Shown piece by piece: positions 1 through 11,100 of a stretch of 64,000 bases of DNA. The DNA is taken from the NCBI GenBank assembly GCA_009869945.1, contig WIXG01000226.1:1-64000 (forward strand), written 5' to 3'. This DNA is from Mesaphorura yosii (lineage: Eukaryota > Arthropoda > Collembola > Poduromorpha > Tullbergiidae). The number at the start of each line of letters is the position of its first letter. Position 1 is the first letter of the stretch. The notes under the pieces are model-generated. The model saw nothing but the letters and a program-made list of their open reading frames with translations. It was not told where the DNA came from and did no database searches. The position numbers were made by a program, and so were the translations under genes.

Positions 1-2379
1 TGAACGCATTGTGCAGAGTCAGCTCTATTAAATGAATGGCCAGTTTTTTGTACCACTTCAACGACTTCCGGATCATCTTGTATGGTGCCAGTTGTTTGTC
101 GACGTAATCCACGCCGCCCATTTTTGCATTGTACAGGAGTACTGATTTTGGCTTCAGTCTGCTGTTCGCTGGATTTCGGGAAACTGACATCATCATCTCG
201 TGGTCGATAAATGTGTTCAATCAAGTCAATTTAGCAGTGCCAAGATTTTCGAGAAATTGTTTTGGAACAATTTTATCTGAGAACACTTTGACCAGAAACA
301 TTTAATTGGAAACAACTTGTCTTTGGATAATTCATAAAGCAACAGCTCTTATCTCCATCATAAGTTTCATGGCATCTCGTTGAAGCCAATTCGCTGAAAA
401 TTTGGTTGCCTGACTGGAGAAGGAGCCTCACGTTCATCTGCTCCACGGTGAGGAGTCCACATTCCGCGTAGCTGTAGGTTGAGATTTAATTCTCGTAAAC
501 TGTAAACACGTATCACCTTAATGTTTCGTGAATGAATGACTGAGAGAGGAGAAAGATGACATGTGTGAAATATTATTGTTTTGATTATGAATTGTGTAGT
601 GATTTTACCACAGATGCGGTCTCGACTCGATCTCGCTCATCTCTCGGTTGTAGGATGCAGGTGCCATTTATGCTTTCACCGTTCACACGATTCCCGACCC
701 TCGGCTGTGGTTGAGAGTCCCGCTTTAGGAGATGCAAACGCGCTGGAGGGTGCCATTTCAAAATATTTCACGTCGTGTTAACTGGTGTAGAAAATTGAAA
801 AGCGAGAAGCACGTCTATTGTTACCCTGATTTCAATTACATGCAAATTGGTTAACATCGTGAGGACAAGCAGATGACAATGCGAGTGGATGCAAGTTTGT
901 TCCTACATTATTGCATTTTTAGAACGTCGCAGTCTGGTTCGAGCCAAACCAATTGCACTAACAGGGACTATTTCTCATCAGTAAATAAAGCAACACCGCA
1001 CTACCCACTTCAAATCTTCAAATCTGCTCAGACAGAAATGCAACTCATCAGGGTGGCCGTAAACATTCTGAGTTCCGAGATCTTTTGTAGCCTTTTTCGT
1101 GAATGCGGGTGAATCGCAGATGGTCGCAACACAATCCAGAAGCGGGGCTCAGATTGAAAACTTTCGTCGTCCTCTCACTGCCTCAGCCTTGTTTAGAAAA
1201 ATATGACAAACCTCAAACTGATGAAAGATTTTTAAGATTGTGCCGACAAGATTTGAGCCATTCTCAAAATCCTAAAAGTTGGAGAAACTTTCGCATAGTT
1301 TACAAACTCTTTTCCTTGTAAAATATGCACGACTCTGAGGAAAGCATTGCACGAATTGTTTTTATTTTTGTATACACTTGTCAACAACTGTGCTTTTGTT
1401 GTCTAGTGTCTGTTACTGCCTGCAAATGTTCCAACTTTTCTAGTACGATTGTTACGGTGCGATGATGTGATTCAAGCAAAATGTAGTCGCACTGTTACAC
1501 TTGATGAGCGATGTTGGCACGCGACTGGCGACTGACCGACTGAATATTGTTCAGCAATCGCTCGCAATATAAAACGAACGACACAGACTGCAGATGCAGT
1601 TACATTTTTATTCAGATTTTGCATTTTTATGATATTATGCATGGAAATAGAATTCGACCTCACGAGATGGTAGATTACATCAATATTGTATACTTTATCT
1701 TACCTATCTTAAATCTGGCATTTAGCATTAATGCATGTATGTGTGAGTTATCAAAGGAGCATGTCGAAGGTCACACAGCGTCCACACATTTTGATTCCAT
1801 GCTGGATGTTGATGCTTGTAAGAATTCATGTTAAAGGAGTGACTGGAAATGCTAGCAGAAATGTGGTTCCAAGGTCTCATGAATGATTTATTGTCTTGAG
1901 ATATGAACTGGAATGTTCTTTCCTGTTTCAATATGTGTTATGTCATATATTCATTACGAAATATTATACACTTGAGACAGATTATTGCACAAATCATAAA
2001 GTTAGAAACGCGTGCCGCGTGCTTCTGCCTCACACAGAAAGAGAAACTTTCTCCGGAGGAATGAATGCAACTGCTGATTTGCACTCCGCCTCACCCTTTT
2101 CAGAATTATACTTATCTTGGAGCTCTACGCGCATTGCTTTTGACAATTTAAAATGAAAATTACAGCTTTCAAGCGATGAACTTTGTCCCCTTTCTTCCCT
2201 TGTCACTTACTCCAACTATATTCCTGCTAAATTCGTTCATAAAAGTTCCAAGTGACAATTTTGACGCTTCTCGGTTCAAAATATTAAACATTAAAGACAA
2301 GTTAGACGTTTTATGACACTTTAATTAGAAAGGAACGAATTTCTGCTCAAAGTTTAATTTTTATGATAATGTGCTGGAA
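1..2379. other. Gene-free stretch
   Basis: No reading frame here looks like a protein family, and none has convincing splice signals. The open frames are short and low in complexity. A patch near 230-310 has AT-rich words of the AATTGTTT type, resembling the degenerate 14-bp repeats near 36.5 and 58.1 kb. I see no RNA gene. Presumed intergenic or intronic DNA. Confidence 0.5.
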
Positions 2380-2385
2380 TTTATT
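2380..2385 (-). other. Polyadenylation signal of the ropporin-like gene
   Basis: An AATAAA hexamer on the minus strand, about 90 bp downstream of the stop codon of the ropporin-like gene. Position and strand fit a 3' end signal. Motif match only. Confidence 0.5.
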
Positions 2386-2474
2386 CTAGTGTCTAGAAAT
2401 ATTGAATTTAGGATGAACTAAAGTATGTCCGTTTTTCTGGTCAAGTTCTCGGTTGCTGCTGTTGCGTCGCGGAG

Positions 2475-3161
2475 CTATTGAAGCGGTGGACATTTCTCCA
2501 GGTCGAAATCTGGAGGTCCAACGAGGTTGTAATTCCCGTCTGCAGCAGTTTTCAAGTGAGTCAAAACGTCTTCGACTTGTTCGAAGGGGACAGGTGGATT
2601 CTCCAAAGTTGCCAGGTACTTGTAGATTCCAGTGAAGACAGGGAAGCTAATGTACGGCGGACATCCATCGGGTTGATCGGTAAGAACTTCACAAATCAGC
2701 TGCATAGCATGGTTAAGGTCACGACCCATGGTTCTCCCCGCCAATGTGAGGAATGTAGCCCAGTCAATGAATCCATTTGTGTCCACATTTCCAGTCTGCA
2801 AAATACGATCGACTTCGTGTGCAGGAAGACAAAGTGAAGTCCAATGTATCTTGAGCTGGGAAGTGGTTAAACGTCCTTTGGGATTCAACTGTCGGTGAAG
2901 AATTTTCAATAGTCCAGGAGTCAATCCACTTGGAGCACTTCCTGATGGATATTCCAGTCTCTCCTTATCTGGTGGAACCTCTCCATTAGCCAATGCACGA
3001 AAGTATGCGGCACTCCAGAACAACAGGTCACGGGGTTGAGTTCGAATGGCGGCCTTGGCGTATTGCTTCAGAATACTAGGAAGAGTTGGTGGAATTAGAA
3101 TCTCCTGGCAGCAAAAATGCTTCAAATCTACAGACTCGTTGGTTTGCTGATCGGTACCCAT
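2475..3161 (-). CDS. ROPN1L: Ropporin-1-like protein (RIIa domain)
   Basis: An intronless 228-residue frame. Residues about 22-60 form an RIIa dimerisation/docking domain: IPPTLPSILKQYAKAAIRTQ followed by DLLFWSAAYFRAL. In ropporins this domain docks the amphipathic helix of radial-spoke and AKAP-type proteins in sperm flagella and motile cilia. The rest follows the ropporin layout, with a GLTPGLLKILHRQL block, a CLPAHEVDRIL block, and a LNHAMQLICEVLTD block before a final IYKYLATLE helix. Human ROPN1L is about 230 residues, so the length fits. The start is the first ATG of the frame, and an acceptor-like CTTAG lies directly before it, so a 5' UTR intron is possible. Similarity was judged from memory of the family. 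ROPN1L is favoured over ROPN1, but the two were not separated by alignment. Confidence 0.88.
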   Translation of the reverse strand: MGTDQQTNESVDLKHFCCQEILIPPTLPSILKQYAKAAIRTQPRDLLFWSAAYFRALANGEVPPDKERLEYPSGSAPSGLTPGLLKILHRQLNPKGRLTTSQLKIHWTSLCLPAHEVDRILQTGNVDTNGFIDWATFLTLAGRTMGRDLNHAMQLICEVLTDQPDGCPPYISFPVFTGIYKYLATLENPPVPFEQVEDVLTHLKTAADGNYNLVGPPDFDLEKCPPLQ

Positions 3162-5393
3162 CTAAGTTTCAAGGAATACGATGCATGACACACTGAATGA
3201 TTCCAACAAACTCTATGTAGGGGTACATTGTAGCTTACTTTTGGCATAGGCAGGGGCTTGTGTTGATGGTGACAAGCAACAGTGCCACCCTTTCTGGCTA
3301 GGTGTTTAAAAAAAGTGAGAAGGCTCTGATGACGATGGCGAATCTTCTTGATCTTGCTCCTTTTAAACGAAATCTGCCGCATGAAGCCATTACGGAACGG
3401 CTGGTTTCGAGTTAGTAGTGGAGAAAACACATATGAGAGCCCTGATTTGACTTGACAACACGGGCAAAATTTAATTTGGAAAACTGTCATGTTGCCGAAA
3501 GTAAAGTTTTAATTCCAGTTTTTATTTCCTTTCGTATGTACGCCGCGCGTAGATAACCTGTAGATTTGAGATGCGACTCCGACTCGAAGTTTAGACTCGA
3601 CTCGTTCGTCGTCTATTTCATTACCGATTCTGTTGGGACCAAATCCACATCCACTGACTTTGACTTTCTTCAAAGTTATTCCAAGACGAGTGAGGATGAA
3701 GCGAGTGGACTCGTCTACCTTTTCCAGGAAAGATCTTATTTCTAATGACACACGAGCTGCATTTTAGTTGCAGATATTTGTTGTGACAGTTTACGACTTT
3801 CGTCGTCTTCTTCTCCTTCATTACAATTTAAGGCTGCACTGCACTTCAAATTCTTTCTCCTGCGATGTGTCTCGTCTGCCTCTTCAAACTTTTATGCCTA
3901 CGAGAGACGAGACTCATCAACATTTGGGCCAGGACATTCTCTTCTCGTTTATCTGATTTAGCTTCGACTACGAATCTACGAAGATGAAAGTTGTAATCAC
4001 ATGCATGCGAATGAACAGACATGTTCAACTCGTTTTCCTAATGGCAAAGTTGTAAGCTTACTTCAGCGAAATCTTAGTCCGTCTCGTGTCGAGAAGTAAT
4101 CATAAGATTAATTTCTTGCACTGCAGCAATGTAAACGGCTATGGCACGAATAAAGGCAAAGAAAAGTTTAAAGAAGCATTTACCATTTACGTGTAAATTA
4201 CTTTCGGCTTCTGAAAAGTGCAAAGCGTGCAAGCAGGTTCAAGCCATCGAAAGTTGCAGCAGAATTTTCGTACATTCGTGTTATGGTCAATGCCCCATAC
4301 GCCCAAGTTATGAATGCATTCCCTCCAAGAATCTCAAAAGTGTCAGAGTGCAGCGCAGCACAGAAGGAGAAAACTTTCTCCCAAGCACACCAAGGTGGAT
4401 ATGAATTCCTTTCACTCGCATGTGTTCACATCCTCGCCGAAACCATGGATCATACTGCACTGCATTGCATTGCATTCTGTTCTATTTCTTATCTTCTGTT
4501 CGTGACTGATTCAATTAAACTTCCTTCAGCAATAATACTAATGCTCAGCCATCGCCGTCGCAGTAGTAGAAGTAGAATACCCACTCCATGATGTACACGT
4601 CGGCGTCCGCACTAAACTTAATGCTGCTAATAATAAGAAATGATAATGGCACGGCGTGACTGCAATGGATCGTGAAAGTAAGCCTGTTTAAGACTGCAGG
4701 CTGGCTGCAAGAAGAGTGTGGAGAAAGGTGATGAAAGTGAAACCAACCAAAGCAAACACTACTGGAACGGAATACGAGAAAACTTCACACGTACGTGTGC
4801 GAGCGCTGCAATAATGAATTATTATATTTTGATAGAGATTCAGACAAACTCATGTTCCAACCAAGGAGAGGCAAGGCAAGGACCGAAAATACACATTTTC
4901 ATGGCATTTGGTTTACAAGTCTTAATTTTCTCAGGCAAGGAGAAGGGGAACAATGTAGTGATAATATTTATTCTGTTCAGGTATTACTCGCCATCCGCGA
5001 ACCATTTGTCTTACTCAAGCTGGATCAATGTTGGTCGGTCGGGAAAGCAATAGGACAAGTCTTGTCCAAGTTATGCGCTTTCCTTTCACATAAGATGGGC
5101 ATCGGAGTGGATTGGGCACGGATGACATGTGAAATGATGAACGTACATTAATTCAACATGTTGCATTGCAACCGGCATTCGGCCGATAGGTTGCAGGTAA
5201 GTCAAAATTCCAATGCGGATGCAATCCACCGGGCCCGCCAAAGTCATGGGAAACATAAGCCTAATTCTTGCGTTAACTTTTGACTTCAGGGGTTGTTGAA
5301 ATCTGATTAGATATACGGCCCAATTAGCTTCACAACCACACAACGCACTCAAGAGACCTCAACCACGGCGCAACTGACTGCATCGACTGCGTT
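3162..5393. other. Intergenic DNA between the ropporin-like gene and the MULE
   Basis: No supported gene. A 120-residue minus frame (3128-3490) runs over the start of the ropporin-like gene but has a cysteine/histidine/lysine-rich composition that matches nothing I know. The remainder is rich in words such as GACTCGTC and TGCATTGCATTGC (around 4460) that spoil coding potential. Confidence 0.45.
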
Positions 5394-5499
5394 CTATTTA
5401 CGGAATCCAAGACAGAATCCCTCCGTTTAAAATCCCCTCACGACGAAATCCCTCCAAAAATGTGAAAAAAATAGAATTCAGGTTAATATGGTTTGTCAC

Positions 5500-5570
5500 G
5501 GGTTCGAACTAGGAACTTTCAAAGCCGAGTTCAGTCTTCATCTTTAGCCACTGGACTCACTGTTCAGCTC
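5500..5570 (-). repeat. tRNA-like (SINE-type) sequence inside the MULE
   Basis: Read on the minus strand, GAGTCCAGTGGCTA resembles a Pol III A box with its D-loop. About 40 bases later AGTTCGAACCC fits the B-box consensus GTTCGANNCC. The spacing is that of a tRNA, but stem pairing is poor, so an intact tRNA is unlikely. It may be a nested tRNA-derived SINE head or an ancient captured tRNA. Consensus matching by eye only. Confidence 0.4.
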
Positions 5571-5640
5571 GTAGAATGAACATCTTTTAAACCTTTTGAA
5601 AATATGATGCTTTATCATTTATTTTAACTTTTGCATCGAG

Positions 5641-6069
5641 CGAGTATTCGACAACTCCTGACTTCGCTCTAAACCTCAAGCAAATTGTATCATTAGCTTT
5701 CGTTCCTCCTGAAGATGTTCCCAAATGCTACGATCGTCTGGCTGACACAGCATTCTTCAAAGCTCACGATGTTATACTTCAGCCGTTCTTGGGATATGTA
5801 GAAAACATGTGGATCGGTGGTTTAGGTCGACGTCGCAACCGCCGAGCACCACTCTTTTCCATTGCATTGTGGAATTGCTACGAATCCGTCCTGAACGATT
5901 TGAACAAACTAACAACCACTGCGAGGGATTCAATAACGGCTTCCACTCTCTCCTGGGATCTTTTCATCCGACCATATTCAAATTCATCGATGGTTTAAAG
6001 AAGCAGCAAGGACTCACAGATTTGAAGAGAGAACAATTGGTTACTGGATCAAAACAAGCCTTGGGGTGA
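5641..6069 (+). pseudogene. Frameshifted MULE-type transposase fragment
   Basis: The fragment reads in one frame from about 5641 to about 5890 (key blocks QIVSLAFVPPEDVPKCYDRL, FFKAHDVILQPFLGYVENMW, RNRRAPLFSIALWNCYES). It then continues in the next frame with TNNHCEGFNNGFHSLLGSFH and a KKQQGLTDLKREQLVTG tail. These blocks belong to the C-terminal part of the MULE/FLYWCH-associated transposases widespread in arthropod genomes. No FLYWCH finger or complete catalytic triad is visible, there is no start codon, and the frame shift lies between about 5885 and 5910. This is a remnant, not a functional gene. Confidence 0.8.
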
Positions 6070-6517
6070 GCAACTTAGAAGATATCGGCTACTAAATTGA
6101 AAAAAGTTGTTCTAGAGTACTGAACAGATAATGATACCAACGGTTACCTTCGGCTGTTACTCACAATATAGAGCTATCTGTTTAACTGCAAATGTCAGAT
6201 ATTTTACTCATTCACTGTTTTAAATTTTATATGCTAGCCGTTATATATTTTTAATATTTTAGTTCATATTTTAAAAAATTCTTTCCGTATCTTTCTTCGA
6301 TAACGTTTCCCCTTCCTTTTAAAATTCATGTATGCTCGGCTAATTCCAAATTTCCATACTGAAGGTGCCTAATTAACAACCCGGCCTTGTGTCGGGTAGC
6401 CGAATTCAGACACTTTTGTACGTCTCCTTCCACCTAATCCTGAAGCCTAAATATTTGGAGGGATTTTGTCGCGGGGGGATTTTTACGGAGGGATTCTGTC
6501 GTGTTACACTATTTACG

Positions 6518-8000
6518 CTGCGTTGACTATCATCCATGATTATCTAGCCCGTGCTGGTTGCCGGTTGAATATATGGTCTGATAATAGAATTTCGGCGATG
6601 CATTTATTGCCATTGTCGGTTCGTCAAGGAATGAGAGGCAAGAATTCTCTTCCAGAAGGGGAAGATCGACTGCAGTTCCACGTTCTGAAGCACCGATGCA
6701 CCGATGCAAGTGAACCGAAAACTGATGAAAAGACAAACACAAGAGAGGCGGGTAAGATGATTAACCATATATTTTTGTGTGAGATGAAAATAGAATTTGA
6801 AGGGAAGGCAGAGGCAGGCAGAGGAAGAGTTCGGTGTTCAAATGCATACAACAGTTTTATTTCCTCAAGGGTGACCCTGATTGCAAGATGCAAGAAGTGT
6901 GTGTATTCAGTACATTGTTGTGCCCTAACTTCGAGAGATGTATGCAGCAGGGCCAAAGCTAAAGCCAAATTGTATACTTTTATTATTTTATTGGTTTTGG
7001 GTGAGGAGTGTGGAAAGCAGACGGAGTGTGAAAGTGTGTGTGATGGAATGATAAGGTTTGTTTTTTCTCTCTGCTCGTCAACATTACATCACACGTACCA
7101 ATATTATCATTATTACGTGACGTGCTCATCGCCGGCTCATCTCTACGAACACGGCACGGGTATTGGTAAATGAATTAGGAGAAGGATAGATTGGACAGGC
7201 ACTCGCGCGACACAGGTTTCTAATTGCCTTCCTAATGGGCTGGTGCTGAGCTGCTGTAACTGCAAGGATGGGCAAGCCAGCCAATAAGTCATTATTGATA
7301 AGGAATCTTTTTTCATAAAAGAGAAATACTTTCATTAAGAGGAAGTTAGGCTCCAGGCAAAGTGTCCGGTACCTCCCCACTGCCGCCCGTGAAAGTCGTG
7401 AACGGAAATGCAAACTTGGACATTAGTACAAACTGCAGACTCAAAATTTGGCCGGTTTCATGTCTGCCTCGTCTTGCTAACAAGTTTGTTGTTCGCCCTT
7501 CCAATTAGATTTGATCCACTATTCCTATTCGTATTACGTATTCGTATTAGACGAGAAGACGAGATTCATGCTTTAATCCGTCCCATGAAGTCTTTCAAAC
7601 GAACTTTTTATGCTCTCGAAACTGGATTAAAGAGCTTATTTCCTAATTTAGCTTTATGTCTTTTAGTCATTTTAGTCTTTTCCTGCTGAAGCTGAACCTG
7701 AAACAACTCCGACTTCATTTACCAACCTGAGACTTGTCTCAGTGCTCAGTGCAATGCACCGTGTCATTTGATAGTCATGCTGCATCAAGTTTACGCCAAA
7801 GTTTATGACACTAATTTACTTTTATAACATTGGCTCGAATGAAAAACAGATTGTGTACGGATTTCAGCTGTATTCTAATTACACAAGGGAGACTTGCTTT
7901 TAGTGCAACTGGAAAGCAGAGCAGCAGAAAGCTGATTGCCGGATCATTTAATATTGAGTCATGAAATATGCGTCTAGAAACACAAGTCAAATCGTAATAT
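6518..8000. other. Intergenic DNA between the MULE and the KIF26 gene
   Basis: Nothing supported. A 235-residue plus frame (6466-7173) starts inside the MULE inverted repeat and has no recognisable domain, so it is treated as chance. A second plus frame (7408-7689) is hydrophobic, but its codons come from repeated CGTATT-type words. Confidence 0.45.
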
Positions 8001-8006
8001 TTTATT
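8001..8006 (-). other. Polyadenylation signal of the KIF26 gene
   Basis: AATAAA on the minus strand, about 126 bp downstream of the KIF26 stop codon. A short 3' UTR fits the compact gene style here. Motif match only. Confidence 0.5.
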
Positions 8007-8131
8007 CAATTCTATTTTGGGCAATTCAGTCAATATTAAATATCGAGAAGCTTAATCAGTTAATATTACGATTTGAGAACATAATACTTAAAGCGTTAAC
8101 TTGACAAAACAATGCACAAAACGTACTCGTC

Positions 8132-11100
8132 TCAACTCTTGCCCGATTGTTTAGAGGTTTCGTGAATTCCATTCTGTGTTGTTGGACTAGGAAGAAATGC
8201 TGGGAGTGTTGTCCCACCATTATCACAGGTGAATTGATAGTCAATTGATGTAGCCGTGGAATTTGGGTTCGACTTTAGTAAAAGTGCTTGGTTCTTCAGT
8301 GTGGCTGAAGACCGTCTGTTTGGAGACTGATGTTTGGGCGACTTGATACATGAAATGGCCGGAGAACCGTTGGACTTCGTTGTTGGTGAAGGAAACGAGC
8401 CCAGGCCTGACGAAGAGTCGGATGATGCAGTCTCAGCTGAAATTGTGCTCGCAGATGACGATTTTCCACTGCTTTCACTGCTGCTCGTCGTTGGAATTTT
8501 GGTCGGCGTCGTTTTAGGTGACTTGGAACGATTTGACCGGAAAAATTTTGCAATTCTTCTTGATTTACTTTTGCTTGGCGACTTTGCGAATATTTCTGAT
8601 GACGGAATTTGCAGCGGAAGTGGCGACGTTGGAGAAGAGTACTTGCTTGACAAGAGTCCATTGTTTAACATCTCAGTCTTGTCCTTCGAGTTGTCGGCAG
8701 TGGTCGTGGAAGTATTCGAAGTATGTGATGTGAAATTAGCTGTTATTGGTCTGCTTAATGATCCGCTGTTGTTACAATTAAGGCCATTCATTTTACTGTT
8801 ATTATTATTGTTATTAGGCTGATGATGCGCGTTCTGAAGCTGCTGGTGGTGATTATGATCACAAACAGCCGCAACAACCGTCGTCGGTTGTGACTTCGCA
8901 GGAGAAACCCCAACATCTGTCTTCGTTGACGTTAAGCACGGCTTACTTCCTCTAACTTCTTCAGCCACGAGATTATTCTTGATGGGTGTTAAGTCGAGAA
9001 GTTTCATGGGCGGAATTCGGCCGGTTGTGGACGACTCTTCTTCCGTGTCACTTGCTTCACTTTTCATTTTCCTGATTTTCACAAACACTGGATTCCCAGG
9101 AATTTTGTAAATGGAATCGTCGCTGAGTTTTGGTGGAGTGGGAACGCTTGGCACTTTTTTGTTATCCAAAATTGGCTGCTTGCTGGCAGCTGATAGTTTT
9201 TCACTCGTAGCACTTGAACTTGTTAATTTACTTGGTTCAATCGCACAACACCCGTTACCAGTTAATGACATTTGAGATAATGATGCGAGATTTTTGCATA
9301 AGCCATGGCACATTGTGGATGGATGAGATCGCGGTTGGCAGGCGAGGTCGTTAGGAAAGCTGAATCTAGGCCAAAAGCGGTCCACGTCCTCGTCGTTGAC
9401 AGAAACAGAATCTGCAAGAACAAATTCGCATCAATTTAATCTTTTAAGTGAGTTAGCAGCATTACAAAATGGAATCCATGTGCGATGATTGAATAAGAAT
9501 GCAAAGAAAACAAGATTGCGAAGATTTGCAACATTGCGCGTTGTAAGACGACAGACCACTGACCTGCAAAAGTGGAGACAACTGTAAGACATTCTTGACT
9601 CAAGACTCGCAGAGGATGGTAGTCATCATTCTTCTCGGTGAGAGTGCACGTTGACGCTGCTGACGAGATTGAGGAATCGAAGCATCGTTCGTTCGCACAC
9701 GCGGCTGGTGTTTTGTTTGGAGTCTCCCTACCATTGCTTGGGGTAAACTGTGAAAGTGAGTGATTATTCGCTGCCACTTCTTTCCCACGGTAGTTACTGC
9801 AGCTGCTACCATTTCTGCCATTCCCATTTGAAAAATAGTACGTGTCCACTCCCATGCTAAAGTTTTGATCCGATTCTGGTAATGGATTTTCCTCCAGGAA
9901 GCTTAAAGCAATATCCTCCTCCGTGACCTAATTAATTAACAAGAAGCGTACTTCATTGTCTGGAGATGGCGAAACCCTTTCAAGAAAGTAAACAAGATTT
10001 TTCTATTCTCTTTAATGGAGACCCGACACGAATACAAATTTCAAAATTAAAGTAGCATTGTACTGAATTAGGCTTCTAAGAAGGTGGAAACTTTGTGGCA
10101 AAAAGTGCGATTCTGGAAAGCTTCCAAATAGAAAATGAGTTTCATACCTGGAAGCAAGCATCCATCGTTGGCACTGGAACATCAGGTTCAATTACTTCTA
10201 TGAATTCAAATTCATATCCATTACTCGGGCATTCATCTTGTTCATCAAGATCACCACAGGTTTTAAACACTGTAAGACTTTTATACTCAGGCTCCGCGCC
10301 GTCTTGGACAATGGAGTGCAAATACGGCGAATACATATACGAAGGATAAATTCCAGGAGCACAGTGATACGCGAGAGGATCGTAATCGGTTCGAGAATTG
10401 CGTACATGATCTGAACACGGCGAGGGTACAAAAAGTGACGAGCTTGAATCTGACAGATGATTGTGATCTGTGAAACTGCTCTGAGTTTGGTTGGAAATCC
10501 ATTCTTGTATCATTGCTGCTTTCGAGGAGCTTATCGAGCAAGTCGGGTTTGTATCAAGCCTCATCTTGTGGTGGTTTGTCTTCCTGGGACTGGGGAAATT
10601 GTTAGCTTGATGACTCACACGTCCAGCTCCAGGACCGTCTATCCATGTTTCACTCTTCTTAATGGCGGCCACATCGTTATTGGGAAACCCAGTGGAACTT
10701 GGGAGTGGACCAGCTCCACGATGATTGTTGTTAATTGCTGAGGGAGAGTATTTGGAAACTTTCGGGCCGTCAACCCATTGCTCTTCGGATGACTGCTTTG
10801 TGATTGTCTTTGGCTTCGGGCTTTTAGATTTTGGAAGTGACACTCCATTGGGCGTATGGATACATCTCGGTGACATTAGCTTATGAGAAATTGGGCTAGA
10901 AAGGGAATTGATGGGGTTGTGAATATTAGCGAAAGCGCATTCGAAACAGCACATCATATCAAAATCATTTTCACTTACTCGTCCTCTCCGTCAAGGGAAG
11001 GCAGATAAATTGGCGGATGTTCACCATCAGTTGCGTCATCAATCGCAGGACCCAAATAAATTACGGTATCACAAGACACTGGAAATGATCAAATATATCA

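Larger units (their letters stand above)
5394..6517. mobile_element. Decayed Mutator-like element (MULE) with TIRs and 9-bp target duplication
   Basis: The nine bases CTATTTACG occur at 5394-5402 and again, identically, at 6509-6517. Just inside are inverted repeats. The left one (about 5411-5459) and the reverse complement of the right one (about 6451-6500) both read GACAGAATCCCTCCGT, then an AAAATCCCC core, then a CGAC(G/A)AAATCCCTCCAAA block. The element between the duplications is 1,106 bp. It contains a frameshifted transposase remnant (5641-6069) and a tRNA-like patch on the other strand. Nine-base target duplications and long TIRs are typical of MULEs, and the transposase type agrees. 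The element is too short and too broken to move itself. Confidence 0.85.

Noticed and set aside
3128-3490. 120-residue minus frame overlapping the ropporin-like start
   Set aside because: It is in another frame from a clearly conserved gene, and its cysteine and histidine residues do not form a zinc-finger spacing.
6466-7173. 235-residue plus frame
   Set aside because: It begins inside the MULE inverted repeat, shows no domain and has repetitive, cysteine-scattered composition.
8334-8822. 162-residue plus frame rich in Leu, Asp and Val
   Set aside because: It is the antisense shadow of the Ser/Asn-rich KIF26 tail.
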